From contig JAQGDQ010000048.1 of NCBI GenBank assembly GCA_030141605.1, positions 682,001 to 746,000 on the forward strand: a stretch of DNA of 64,000 bases, read 5' to 3'. The stretch comes from Tubiluchus corallicola (taxonomy: Eukaryota; Priapulida; Priapulimorpha; Priapulimorphida; Tubiluchidae). The position numbers and the translations under genes are program-made. The notes under the pieces are model-generated. The model did no database searches and was not told where the DNA came from. It saw only the letters and a program-made list of their open reading frames with translations. Of this stretch, positions 63,001 through 64,000 are shown in pieces (position 1 is the first letter of the stretch; the number at the start of each line of letters is the position of its first letter).

Positions 63001-63948
63001 ATTATGATGTTTAGTCAAAAAGCTGCAATATTTTGTCCTAGAATTTAATCAAGTATGTGTTAACAAAGAGCGACACCAAAATGGTTAAACATACTTGTCT
63101 TTACAATAGTTTCTTCATTCAACCAGTTATATTTTATTGATGTGTATTACGCTTTCATAAAAATTAAATTAAGCTAAGTTAATTAAGGTAAATAAATTAA
63201 GATAACTCTTAACCTGTAGACCTTTTCCAAATCAGTAGTTATTAAGTCTGTGTGCGTGACTGAAAATTCAAAATTTTCATACTTTACAGCAGTAGTATTC
63301 TTTTGTTATACTCCATTGTTTTTTAATTGTTTACATTATCGCATAATTAAAAGTTTTTTAGGCTTTAGTCCATGTTTTCCTGCAGTAATGTAATTGAGTC
63401 AGTCAATCAGTTAGTCACTAAACACAAAAGAGCCAAGGTGTATCAATTTTATCAAATGTGTTTTGCTGACCAATGGAAGGCTCTCAAAACTATTGAAATT
63501 TCAGTAATTGTACACGAGACTTATTAAATATCCAATCTTGTTACACATTTGTAAGGTTTCAATAAATTACAAAGCTTAGCACAAATGTGCAACACTATCC
63601 TGATGTGCAACACAAGACTGTGTGCAGCACAAAATATTTATGGTAAATTAGCAAGTAGGATCCAGAGTTCTGAAATAAAATAATCGATGTGGGAAGCTAC
63701 AGGGTATGTTTCTCTCTTTTATTTTGATTTAACTTTGTCTGTTTATGGAACACCTGTCTTCTGATTGCTGACCAACTTGCACTGTATTTTAACCTTCTTC
63801 TCAATACGTATTTTTATTGCTATTAGGGACCCTGTCTACCACTGGCCATTCAACAAACTATGTACTCTCATTGGAGTTACCATCTGATAAAGATCAGCAT
63901 CACTGGATTAAAAGAGCTGTGGCAATGATATGCGCATTGAATTATTAA
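11862..63948 (+). CDS. DNAH7: Axonemal inner-arm dynein heavy chain, DNAH7/DNAH3 type (3' 40 exons, C-terminal 2,382 aa)
   Basis: Motor subunit of a single-headed inner dynein arm; it hydrolyses ATP to slide doublet microtubules in cilia and flagella. Forty exons, all GT-AG with matching phases, join to 7,149 nt with no internal stop. Visible residues, in order: AAA2 Walker B (WYVFDGPVD, ~74), [11 protein letters not shown] (~125), AAA3 P-loop GPTGTGKS (352-359), AAA3 Walker B FIFFIDD (~414), GPPGGGRN (469-476), AAA4 P-loop GVGGSGRQS (699-707), AAA4 Walker B FLFSDTQ (~754), stalk CC1 (~925-1050), microtubule-binding domain (~1055-1170), CC2 (~1172-1260), AAA5, AAA6, and a C-terminal domain ending ICALNY. 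Family proteins are ~4,000 aa, so the tail, linker, AAA1 and the AAA2 P-loop lie outside the window. The DNAH7 versus DNAH3 assignment is from memory of the vertebrate proteins and is the uncertain part; the family itself is clear. Confidence 0.95.
12028..12590 (-). other. Unrecognised minus-strand open stretch in intron 1
   Basis: Read on the minus strand, 12590-12340 and 12515-12028 give two overlapping open frames (81 and 126 residues from Met). The second frame extends upstream to about 12515 and contains [20 protein letters not shown] then [13 protein letters not shown], a Cys-x2-Cys followed by His-x5-His that could be a zinc-finger-like remnant (inference). I do not recognise the rest. 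It could be a nested gene exon, a transposon-derived fragment or chance. Confidence 0.25.
13572..13642 (+). repeat. tRNA-Leu/Ser-like sequence, probable SINE head
   Basis: ggttggccgaggtctgagga is close to the A box of tRNA-Leu/Ser, and gaattcgaatctta ~30 bases on resembles a B box. The anticodon region is A-rich and does not fold, so it is a tRNA-derived repeat or pseudogene. Confidence 0.45.
13643..17084. other. Remainder of intron 1, no gene seen
   Basis: AT-rich intron sequence. Around 14434-14510 the phrase ataccttcacat recurs within partly palindromic AT-rich sequence. Nothing else recognised. Confidence 0.5.
17085..17262 (+). CDS. DNAH7: Dynein exon 2: AAA2 Walker B
   Basis: Its first G completes the Trp codon left by exon 1; it ends in phase 0 before gtatta. 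It contains [20 protein letters not shown] and [17 protein letters not shown], the highly conserved AAA2 Walker B and following helix. A minus-strand open frame over the same bases is only a shadow. Confidence 0.96.
17605..17720. repeat. Degenerate GACT/GGCT/GATT simple repeat in intron 2
   Basis: Tetranucleotide-like sequence (gactggctggctagttaact, gactgactgattggctgctg, then ttgattgactagtggttag). A decayed microsatellite. Confidence 0.65.
18072..18266 (+). CDS. DNAH7: Dynein exon 3: AAA2 sensor region
   Basis: Acceptor tctatag, donor gtaagg, phase 0 at both ends, 65 codons. It encodes [20 protein letters not shown] followed by [10 protein letters not shown]. The [11 protein letters not shown] block is near-invariant in AAA2 of axonemal dyneins. 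The C-terminal half ([17 protein letters not shown]) matches the DNAH3/7 subgroup. Confidence 0.96.
18970..19565. repeat. C/A-rich diverged tandem repeat block in intron 3
   Basis: Strand-asymmetric, CA-rich sequence with recurring phrases: caagctttcaaatgacatac (19067) and caagctgtcaaatggtgtac (19289), aaggtcac-type phrases followed by CCCACC-rich sequence several times, and caagctgacaaaatttcg (19529). Irregular period of ~150-220. Repeat family unknown. Confidence 0.55.
19886..20005 (+). CDS. DNAH7: Dynein exon 4: AAA2-AAA3 linker
   Basis: Acceptor tttttacag, donor gtaagc, 40 codons, phase 0. It encodes [19 protein letters not shown] and ...NFLPRE, helical linker between AAA2 and AAA3. Confidence 0.94.
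20006..23639. other. Intron 4, with one dispersed repeat
   Basis: 20430-20735 is GC-richer without a recognisable product. About 21320-21455 is related to a segment in intron 35 (see repeat entries). The rest is AT-rich, with no gene seen. Confidence 0.5.
21320..21455. repeat. Dispersed repeat, copy A
   Basis: ggataaccttctaagatgag, then ctagcagcggtatc, ctttcctgtacgaggttaac and gcaaatattgaaccc match in order, with divergence, the copy at 59795-59945. Possibly a SINE; the terminal ttgaaccc could be a degenerate B box on one strand. Confidence 0.55.
23640..23891 (+). CDS. DNAH7: Dynein exon 5: AAA2-AAA3 linker
   Basis: Acceptor ccgtatag, donor gtcagt, 84 codons, phase 0. Contains [17 protein letters not shown] and [13 protein letters not shown], both conserved in this dynein class. 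The acidic end (KNDDQETRP) is the usual low-conservation loop. Confidence 0.95.
24353..24724 (+). mobile_element. tRNA-like SINE between ~65-bp direct repeats (intron 5)
   Basis: 24512-24582 holds gactggtagctcagctgaca, gagc, and tgggtttaaatctcgactag: an acceptor-like stem (GACTGGT/ACTAGTC), a perfect D-arm (GCTC/GAGC) and a B-box-like T-arm. The anticodon arm is short and does not fold, so it is a tRNA-derived SINE head. Flanks at 24353-24417 and 24660-24724 are imperfect copies of one another (attctggcaatcacagtcat...), too long for an ordinary target-site duplication. Confidence 0.6.
24966..25106 (+). CDS. DNAH7: Dynein exon 6: just before the AAA3 P-loop
   Basis: Acceptor gtatgatag (weak pyrimidine tract), donor gtgagt, 47 codons, phase 0. 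Contains [18 protein letters not shown], the conserved IVPTMDT motif preceding AAA3. The acceptor at 24964-24965 is chosen because an AG five bases later breaks the frame. Confidence 0.92.
25113..26010. repeat. ~54-bp minisatellite filling most of intron 6
   Basis: Degenerate tandem copies of a unit built from two similar halves: tttgttgctaatattgatt- and ttttgctgctaatgttta-like. Units are degenerate at the 5' end and clearest from ~25550. The last copies encode an 18-residue period ([18 protein letters not shown], next [18 protein letters not shown]), which is a consequence of 54 being divisible by three, not evidence of a protein. Confidence 0.8.
26167..26327 (+). CDS. DNAH7: Dynein exon 7: AAA3 Walker A
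   Basis: Acceptor tgtttag, donor gtgtgt, ends after two bases of an Arg codon. Opens with [19 protein letters not shown], an intact AAA3 P-loop with the catalytic Lys and Ser, then [22 protein letters not shown]3 is a regulatory ATP site in dynein. Confidence 0.97.
26328..31574. other. Introns 7 and 8 (exon 8 lies between), no gene seen
   Basis: A (TAGA)n run lies at about 26780-26797. In intron 8 an exact 20-base tandem duplication, caatctttggtaaagtgcca, lies at 27853-27892, and a G-rich patch lies at about 30820-30842. Otherwise plain AT-rich intron. Confidence 0.55.
27078..27235 (+). CDS. DNAH7: Dynein exon 8: AAA3 Walker B
   Basis: Acceptor aatttcag; its first T completes the Arg codon; donor gtaact, ends phase 1. 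Encodes [20 protein letters not shown] then [27 protein letters not shown] is the AAA3 Walker B with the acidic pair. Confidence 0.97.
31575..31748 (+). CDS. DNAH7: Dynein exon 9: AAA3 sensor, GPPGGGRN
   Basis: Acceptor tatttcag, donor gtaact, phase 1 in and out. Encodes [20 protein letters not shown] then [20 protein letters not shown] and [13 protein letters not shown] is the AAA3 sensor-1 motif. The next intron holds two mobile elements. Confidence 0.97.
31861..32965. mobile_element. pogo/Tigger-like DNA transposon (non-autonomous or decayed), intron 9
   Basis: Terminal inverted repeats: CAGTAGGCGCCGCTTAATGG at 31861 and, on the opposite strand, CAGTAGGTGCCGCTTAATAG ending at 32965 (about 23 of 25 bases match), flanked by TA on both sides (31859-31860, 32966-32967). 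This is the architecture of Tc1/mariner-pogo elements. Length 1,105 bp. A GC-richer core (32150-32510) has short open frames on both strands but no recognisable DDE transposase. Confidence 0.85.
33291..34901 (+). CDS. LINE reverse transcriptase, C-terminal ORF2 fragment
   Basis: RNA-dependent DNA polymerase of a jockey/CR1-like non-LTR element. Motifs in order: [62 protein letters not shown] (motif A, catalytic Asp), [13 protein letters not shown] (motif B), [10 protein letters not shown] (motif C, catalytic DD), [13 protein letters not shown], then the C-terminal region ending PRPY. 536 codons without a stop or frameshift; the first Met is at 33396 but is probably not the native start. An intact frame suggests a young insertion. 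The clade assignment is tentative. Confidence 0.9.
   Translation, partial: QINDIENNLSSNKGSGPSDIPIKILKDSASVIAPHMTYIANQIIMRGEFPTVCKMANVTPIHKKDPKCDPMNYRPISVIHCFGKVWERVIYDQINSYVNKHELLSKHQFGFRKHHSTIDTLIHTTENWRHSLDNKQYILAAFLDLSKAFDSINHELLYDNLKQIGLDSISLKLIQNYLKDRQQRVKLDTTNFSDWATLNRGIPQGTLLGPLLFCLYINNISSVLKHSQITQYADDTTIYIAHENVQTAKNYLEEDIKNINMAFSHYKLKMNNDKTEFMILSPSLNTNDASSTTLTIDNAVIKQTNNVKFLGIQVDNNLSWDDHFNNIYTKMASSTSYLRQVKGQLTKETKTLIYKTLVLPHFLYGCTLLQKTKRENYLKLNLLQNYALRLIAGYSYKHKAGRQKFKASTTNLRKTLKFPIIEAHKEYFTLLFIFKYINNISKPFQNNRFTFFPNPIVNSRTSNLKQIRTNTHYGTNSVIKQAILLWNSLPLQVKQIKSLSAFKTKLKSLILTRYEIPSHQYDNIHTNSEFIYPRPY
33291..35122 (+). mobile_element. 5'-truncated non-LTR retrotransposon (LINE) with intact RT frame
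   Basis: The reading frame opens at about 33291 right after an in-frame stop, inside what should be the inter-domain region, so the endonuclease half is missing. The 3' end is a short UTR (34902-35098), then aataaagattatt and a (TA)n tail to ~35122. It lies in the same orientation as the dynein gene. Target-site duplications are not clear. Confidence 0.85.
35140..35229. repeat. Exact 45-bp tandem duplication beside the LINE 3' end
   Basis: Units 35140-35184 and 35185-35229 are identical (agattgttttgcagaaactt...). Each unit contains ttgttttgcag, an acceptor-like sequence, but a splice there breaks the frame from exon 9. Confidence 0.95.
35559..35737 (+). CDS. DNAH7: Dynein exon 10: AAA3-AAA4 linker
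   Basis: Acceptor ctacatag, donor gtaaga; starts with two bases completing an Ala codon, ends phase 0. Contains [20 protein letters not shown] then VQGMLMAD, a signature block of axonemal heavy chains. The frame stays open for 264 nt past the donor, through a 33-bp duplication, before its stop codon. Confidence 0.96.
35758..35823. repeat. 33-bp tandem duplication just after exon 10
   Basis: Units 35758-35790 and 35791-35823 differ at one base (gattttgccagacaaagatt versus gattttgccagacaaagctt). They start 21 bases inside intron 10 and stay in frame with exon 10. Confidence 0.95.
36654..36887 (+). CDS. DNAH7: Dynein exon 11: AAA3-AAA4 linker
   Basis: Acceptor tgttttag, donor gtaaag, 78 codons, phase 0. 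Contains [20 protein letters not shown] and VLYGDFMSP, conserved in DNAH3/7. The following intron holds the 5S-derived SINE. Confidence 0.96.
37024..37560 (-). mobile_element. 5S-rRNA-derived SINE (SINE3-like), intron 11
   Basis: On the minus strand a 5S rRNA-like head (37560-37447) is followed by ~420 bases of unrelated GC-rich body and a tail ending gtcttccgagacagaaggat then gcc. The element is flanked by TAATTAAT at 37016-37023 and 37561-37568, an 8-base target-site duplication. Orientation is opposite to the host gene. The body resembles my memory of conserved-core SINEs (Deu/Nin types), but I cannot verify this. Confidence 0.75.
37447..37560 (-). rRNA. 5S rRNA-like sequence (head of the SINE)
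   Basis: Reverse complement reads ...ctcgtctgatcaccgaagtt..., then gcctggttagtacttggatg, ggtgaccgcctaggaatacc and aggtgctgtaggc, i.e. most of a metazoan 5S rRNA with its internal promoter blocks. The first ~5 bases and part of the A-block region are missing or diverged, and there is no T-run terminator directly after it, so it is part of a retroposon rather than a functional 5S gene. Confidence 0.8.
38026..38222 (+). CDS. DNAH7: Dynein exon 12: AAA4 Walker A
   Basis: Acceptor gcttgcag, donor gtaagt, ends two bases into a Met codon. Contains [20 protein letters not shown] and [20 protein letters not shown]. The P-loop has Arg where a canonical Walker A has Lys. Reading through the donor gives an immediate ATG-TAA stop. 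Confidence 0.97.
38223..40440. other. Intron 12 and first part of intron 13 (exon 13 between), no gene seen
   Basis: 38700-38870 is GC-richer and repeat-like but unrecognised. A 20-base duplication (atattacctgggcgattaga, with one mismatch) lies at 40191-40230. Confidence 0.5.
39112..39247 (+). CDS. DNAH7: Dynein exon 13: AAA4 Walker B
   Basis: Acceptor gcattcag, donor gtaata; first G completes Met. Encodes [15 protein letters not shown] then [19 protein letters not shown] is the AAA4 Walker B region. Confidence 0.96.
40447..41395 (+). mobile_element. Decayed LINE 3' fragment, intron 13
   Basis: Reverse-transcriptase C-terminal remnants: [20 protein letters not shown] then [13 protein letters not shown] in one frame, continuing in another as [37 protein letters not shown] and [12 protein letters not shown]. 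After an in-frame stop it goes on as [20 protein letters not shown] and [21 protein letters not shown] last piece ends at TAA 41202-41204. The 3' end is aataaaatgatgataataat (ATA/ATG repeats) to ~41395. It has at least one frameshift (~40590) and one stop, and belongs to a different family from the LINE in intron 9. Confidence 0.8.
41674..41882 (+). CDS. DNAH7: Dynein exon 14: AAA4 large subdomain
   Basis: Acceptor atatatag, donor gtagaa, ends two bases into a Ser codon. Encodes [19 protein letters not shown] and [20 protein letters not shown], standard AAA4 sequence after Walker B. Not reported by a simple 60-aa open-frame scan starting at Met, but unambiguous. Confidence 0.95.
41883..42474. 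other. Intron 14, no gene seen
   Basis: Plain AT-rich intron. Short open frames at 42062-42375 have no recognisable motif. Confidence 0.55.
42475..42649 (+). CDS. DNAH7: Dynein exon 15: AAA4 end, MSPIGEVFR motif
   Basis: Acceptor gttttcag; first C completes Ser ([20 protein letters not shown], then [14 protein letters not shown]). I end it at CAA-GGT-CTG before gtaggt because this gives the colinear protein [11 protein letters not shown]. Later candidate donors at 42668 (gtacag), 42677 (gtattg) and 42706 (gtaagt) fit worse or shift the frame. Confidence 0.9.
42650..44018. other. Introns 15 and 16 (exon 16 between), no gene seen
   Basis: AT-rich introns; 43570-43680 is dominated by attaaaaattt/attagaaatt-like sequence. 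Confidence 0.5.
43229..43420 (+). CDS. DNAH7: Dynein exon 16: start of stalk
   Basis: Acceptor tttttattcaag, donor gtatat, 64 codons, phase 0. Encodes [37 protein letters not shown], then [15 protein letters not shown], entering the coiled-coil stalk. An AG at 43245-43246 would give a start 18 nt later; the upstream acceptor preserves protein length against the family. Confidence 0.9.
44019..44315 (+). CDS. DNAH7: Dynein exon 17: stalk coiled coil 1
   Basis: Acceptor attttttag, donor gtgact, 99 codons, phase 0. Glu/Lys-rich heptad sequence (e.g. [19 protein letters not shown]) ends in [20 protein letters not shown], the conserved base of CC1 before the microtubule-binding tip. CC1 and CC2 slide registry to couple ATP state to microtubule affinity. 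Confidence 0.97.
44711..44902 (+). CDS. DNAH7: Dynein exon 18: microtubule-binding domain, first half
   Basis: Acceptor tattttag, donor gtagtt, 64 codons, phase 0. Encodes [20 protein letters not shown] and [17 protein letters not shown], the helical stalk-tip domain contacting tubulin. Confidence 0.97.
45110..45133. repeat. (AAC)n microsatellite, intron 18
   Basis: aataacaacaacaacaacaa and following bases. Confidence 0.9.
45208..45512. repeat. 155-bp tandem duplication, intron 18
   Basis: Units start at 45208 and 45363. Both run through ttttgttacaat, tgcttttcatgatctttcat, ttagtcactttnaaattaat, taattaagcacctctaatta and gagtcaaggatagctgtcta with few mismatches. Confidence 0.92.
45904..46071 (+). 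CDS. DNAH7: Dynein exon 19: microtubule-binding domain, second half
   Basis: Acceptor tttttcag, donor gtaggt, 56 codons, phase 0. Contains [20 protein letters not shown] and [15 protein letters not shown], the conserved exit from the tip domain into coiled coil 2. Confidence 0.97.
46330..46560. other. GC-richer insert in intron 19
   Basis: About 230 bases with markedly higher GC than the surrounding intron (contains gctgagataggatgctgcac and agagagcactgtcgctcgca). Repeat-like; no RNA or protein recognised. Confidence 0.4.
46599..46739 (+). pseudogene. Possible hAT/ZMYM-type transposase N-terminal fragment, intron 19
   Basis: ATG at 46599 opens a 46-residue frame, [20 protein letters not shown] then [17 protein letters not shown], which resembles the start of hAT-like (ZMYM1/TTF-type) transposases in pattern (L.L.EK..IK..GR). 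The frame stops at TAG 46737-46739. A further unrecognised frame follows at 46908-47195 ([20 protein letters not shown]...). Family recalled from memory, weak. Confidence 0.35.
47283..47474 (+). CDS. DNAH7: Dynein exon 20: stalk coiled coil 2
   Basis: Acceptor ttttttag, donor gtgagc, 64 codons, phase 0. A heptad-rich segment ([20 protein letters not shown]...) ends with [15 protein letters not shown], the CEQRL motif of CC2. Confidence 0.96.
48119..48250 (+). CDS. DNAH7: Dynein exon 21: CC2 end and start of AAA5
   Basis: Acceptor attgttgcag, donor gttagt, 44 codons, phase 0. [19 protein letters not shown] then [13 protein letters not shown], the GLxxEKxRW and YLGPFT motifs that bridge stalk and AAA5. 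Confidence 0.97.
48765..49010 (+). CDS. DNAH7: Dynein exon 22: AAA5
   Basis: Acceptor ataatgcag, donor gtatgt, 82 codons, phase 0. Contains [20 protein letters not shown] and [18 protein letters not shown], characteristic AAA5 blocks. Confidence 0.97.
49807..49956 (+). CDS. DNAH7: Dynein exon 23: AAA5
   Basis: Acceptor tacatag, donor gttatc, 50 codons, phase 0. [20 protein letters not shown] then [19 protein letters not shown]; the FGxPxLLENxxEELDPxLEP motif is universal in dynein AAA5. Confidence 0.97.
50507..50667 (+). CDS. DNAH7: Dynein exon 24: AAA5
   Basis: Acceptor ttttgcag, donor gtaagc, ends two bases into Ser. [20 protein letters not shown] then [11 protein letters not shown] and TLINFTLSP. 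Confidence 0.96.
50668..51810. other. Intron 24
   Basis: Apart from the weak tRNA-like piece at 51412-51480 I see no feature; an 86-codon open frame at 50863-51123 has no known motif. Confidence 0.5.
51412..51480 (+). repeat. Weak tRNA-like sequence, intron 24
   Basis: cctcgcacagtggtagggca resembles a Pol III A box; ttggggtcaattggtgc ~45 bases on is a poor B box. Possible SINE remnant only. Confidence 0.25.
51811..52036 (+). CDS. DNAH7: Dynein exon 25: AAA5-AAA6 linker helices
   Basis: Acceptor tatttcag, donor gtaaga; first T completes Ser. [20 protein letters not shown] then [16 protein letters not shown], the long buttress-forming coiled coil (strut) that emerges from AAA5 and supports the stalk. 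Confidence 0.97.
52539..52734 (+). CDS. DNAH7: Dynein exon 26: strut return and AAA5/6
   Basis: Acceptor tttttatag, donor gtaaga, ends phase 1. [18 protein letters not shown], then [28 protein letters not shown]. Confidence 0.96.
53064..53215 (+). CDS. DNAH7: Dynein exon 27: AAA5-AAA6 linker
   Basis: Acceptor tgtacag, donor gtaagt; begins with two bases completing Asp. [20 protein letters not shown] then [14 protein letters not shown], strongly conserved. Confidence 0.97.
53491..53690 (+). CDS. DNAH7: Dynein exon 28: AAA6 region
   Basis: Acceptor gtttag, donor gtatgc, ends two bases into Arg. [46 protein letters not shown]. Confidence 0.96.
54167..54311 (+). CDS. DNAH7: Dynein exon 29: AAA6 region
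   Basis: Acceptor atttgtag, donor gtaagt; first A completes Arg. [20 protein letters not shown] then RFIEPE, the [11 protein letters not shown] motif before AAA6. Confidence 0.96.
54640..55030. repeat. GC-richer insert with short inverted ends, intron 29
   Basis: Starts near cgacgtcaaggcag (54664) and ends near ctgccatgacgtcat (55005), which are roughly inverted copies (gacgtca-ggcag). The interior is unrecognised. Possibly a small DNA transposon; no clear target duplication. Confidence 0.3.
55137..55295 (+). CDS. DNAH7: Dynein exon 30: AAA6, LSPGTDP motif
   Basis: Acceptor ttttgcag, donor gtaatg, 53 codons, phase 0. Contains [16 protein letters not shown] and SSISLGQGQ, the degenerate AAA6 P-loop region typical of all dyneins. 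Confidence 0.97.
56360..56491 (+). CDS. DNAH7: Dynein exon 31: AAA6, NCHLAPSWM motif
   Basis: Acceptor ctcttttag, donor gtgagt, 44 codons, phase 0. [20 protein letters not shown] then [18 protein letters not shown]. Confidence 0.97.
57185..57358 (+). CDS. DNAH7: Dynein exon 32: AAA6
   Basis: Acceptor tattttcag, donor gtaaat, 58 codons, phase 0. [40 protein letters not shown], the FRLWLTS and EPPxGxxANL motifs. Confidence 0.97.
57645..57824 (+). CDS. DNAH7: Dynein exon 33: AAA6 to C-terminal domain
   Basis: Acceptor gttgctag, donor gtattc, 60 codons, phase 0. [20 protein letters not shown] then [17 protein letters not shown], the [11 protein letters not shown] motif. Confidence 0.97.
58575..58754 (+). 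CDS. DNAH7: Dynein exon 34: C-terminal domain, [14 protein letters not shown]
   Basis: Acceptor ttcgtag, donor gtatgt, 60 codons, phase 0. [20 protein letters not shown], then [25 protein letters not shown] is diagnostic for axonemal dynein. Confidence 0.97.
59205..59375 (+). CDS. DNAH7: Dynein exon 35: C-terminal domain
   Basis: Acceptor caattcag, donor gtcagt, 57 codons, phase 0. [20 protein letters not shown] then [12 protein letters not shown], the FGLHxNAxIT motif. Confidence 0.97.
59795..59945. repeat. Dispersed repeat, copy B (intron 35)
   Basis: ggataatcttctgagatgag, ctagcagcagtgtc, ccttcctccctacgtgaagc, agttaaccc and cttcatttgaacc parallel copy A at 21320-21455 in the same orientation. 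A short (TAGA/TATA)n stretch precedes it. Confidence 0.55.
60022..60152 (+). CDS. DNAH7: Dynein exon 36: C-terminal domain
   Basis: Acceptor aattctag, donor gtaaaa, ends two bases into Arg. Encodes [20 protein letters not shown] then [15 protein letters not shown]. Too short for a 60-residue scan but fits the family exactly. Confidence 0.95.
60748..60892 (+). CDS. DNAH7: Dynein exon 37: C-terminal domain
   Basis: Acceptor ttttacag, donor gtaagt; first G completes Arg. Encodes [47 protein letters not shown], the [11 protein letters not shown] block. Confidence 0.96.
61416..61622 (+). CDS. DNAH7: Dynein exon 38: C-terminal domain, [12 protein letters not shown]
   Basis: Acceptor gctctag, donor gtagta, 69 codons, phase 0. 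[20 protein letters not shown], then [25 protein letters not shown]. Confidence 0.97.
62204..62438 (+). CDS. DNAH7: Dynein exon 39: C-terminal domain
   Basis: Acceptor ctttcag, donor gtatgt, ends phase 1. [39 protein letters not shown] and [13 protein letters not shown], the G.FLEGARWD motif. Confidence 0.97.
63827..63948 (+). CDS. DNAH7: Dynein exon 40: C-terminus and stop codon
   Basis: Acceptor gctattag; two Gs complete Gly. [20 protein letters not shown] then [16 protein letters not shown] and TAA at 63946-63948. Ending within ~25 residues of the HSTNY motif is the family norm, so the C-terminus is complete. No AATAAA is seen in the remaining 52 bases; the 3' UTR runs off the window. Confidence 0.97.
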
Positions 63949-64000
63949 CACTTTATTCTTCTTAAAAATGAGTGATGAAAAATGAATTACATATTCTTTT

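Larger units (their letters stand above)
60153..63826. other. Introns 36-39, no gene seen
   Basis: Introns 60153-60747, 60893-61415, 61623-62203 and 62439-63826 are AT-rich; no mobile element or RNA recognised. Confidence 0.5.

Noticed and set aside
1-64000. CRISPR arrays, bacterial operons, riboswitches
   Set aside because: The sequence is eukaryotic with spliced genes; no regularly spaced direct repeats of CRISPR type were seen.

Overview
The window is a eukaryotic, intron-rich, AT-rich animal sequence. Forty plus-strand exons from 11862 to 63948 join in frame through GT-AG splice sites into 7,149 nt, which is 2,382 residues plus a stop. They encode the C-terminal part of an axonemal inner-arm dynein heavy chain. 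By motif content and end-to-end colinearity, as recalled from the vertebrate proteins, this is the DNAH7/DNAH3 type. It is an active-looking gene: there is no frameshift, every intron phase matches, and all motor landmarks are in order. The gene implies a metazoan with motile cilia or flagella. Non-LTR retrotransposons, a pogo/Tigger-like element, a 5S-rRNA-derived SINE and tRNA-like SINE heads fit an invertebrate genome, but I cannot name the species.

Layout. 1-11861: no exon I can recognise. It holds microsatellites, a 200-bp GA tract, a degenerate ATTACATTATNCGTTA-type repeat cluster, a GC-richer repeat block with a diverged ~180-bp tandem duplication, a tRNA-like sequence and a ~115-bp near-perfect hairpin. 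11862-18266 (exons 1-3): second half of AAA2. 19886-31748 (exons 4-9): AAA2/AAA3 linker and AAA3, with its P-loop in exon 7. 35559-42649 (exons 10-15): AAA3/AAA4 linker and AAA4. 43229-48250 (exons 16-21): stalk coiled coil 1, microtubule-binding domain, coiled coil 2. 48765-57358 (exons 22-32): AAA5 and AAA6. 57645-63948 (exons 33-40): C-terminal domain and stop codon.

The introns carry the non-dynein content. Intron 1 has an unrecognised minus-strand open stretch and a tRNA-Leu-like sequence. Intron 5 has a tRNA-like SINE between 65-bp direct repeats. Intron 6 is largely a 54-bp minisatellite. Intron 9 contains a 1.1-kb TA-flanked inverted-repeat element, a 5'-truncated LINE with an intact reverse transcriptase frame, and an exact 45-bp tandem duplication. 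Intron 10 opens with an in-frame 33-bp duplication. Intron 11 holds a 5S-derived SINE with an 8-bp target duplication. Intron 13 holds a frameshifted second LINE. Intron 18 has a 155-bp tandem duplication. Intron 19 has a possible hAT-transposase fragment. I found no previously undescribed gene system that I could support. The most unusual items are the repeats and mobile elements, and the absence of any visible exon for the AAA2 P-loop.
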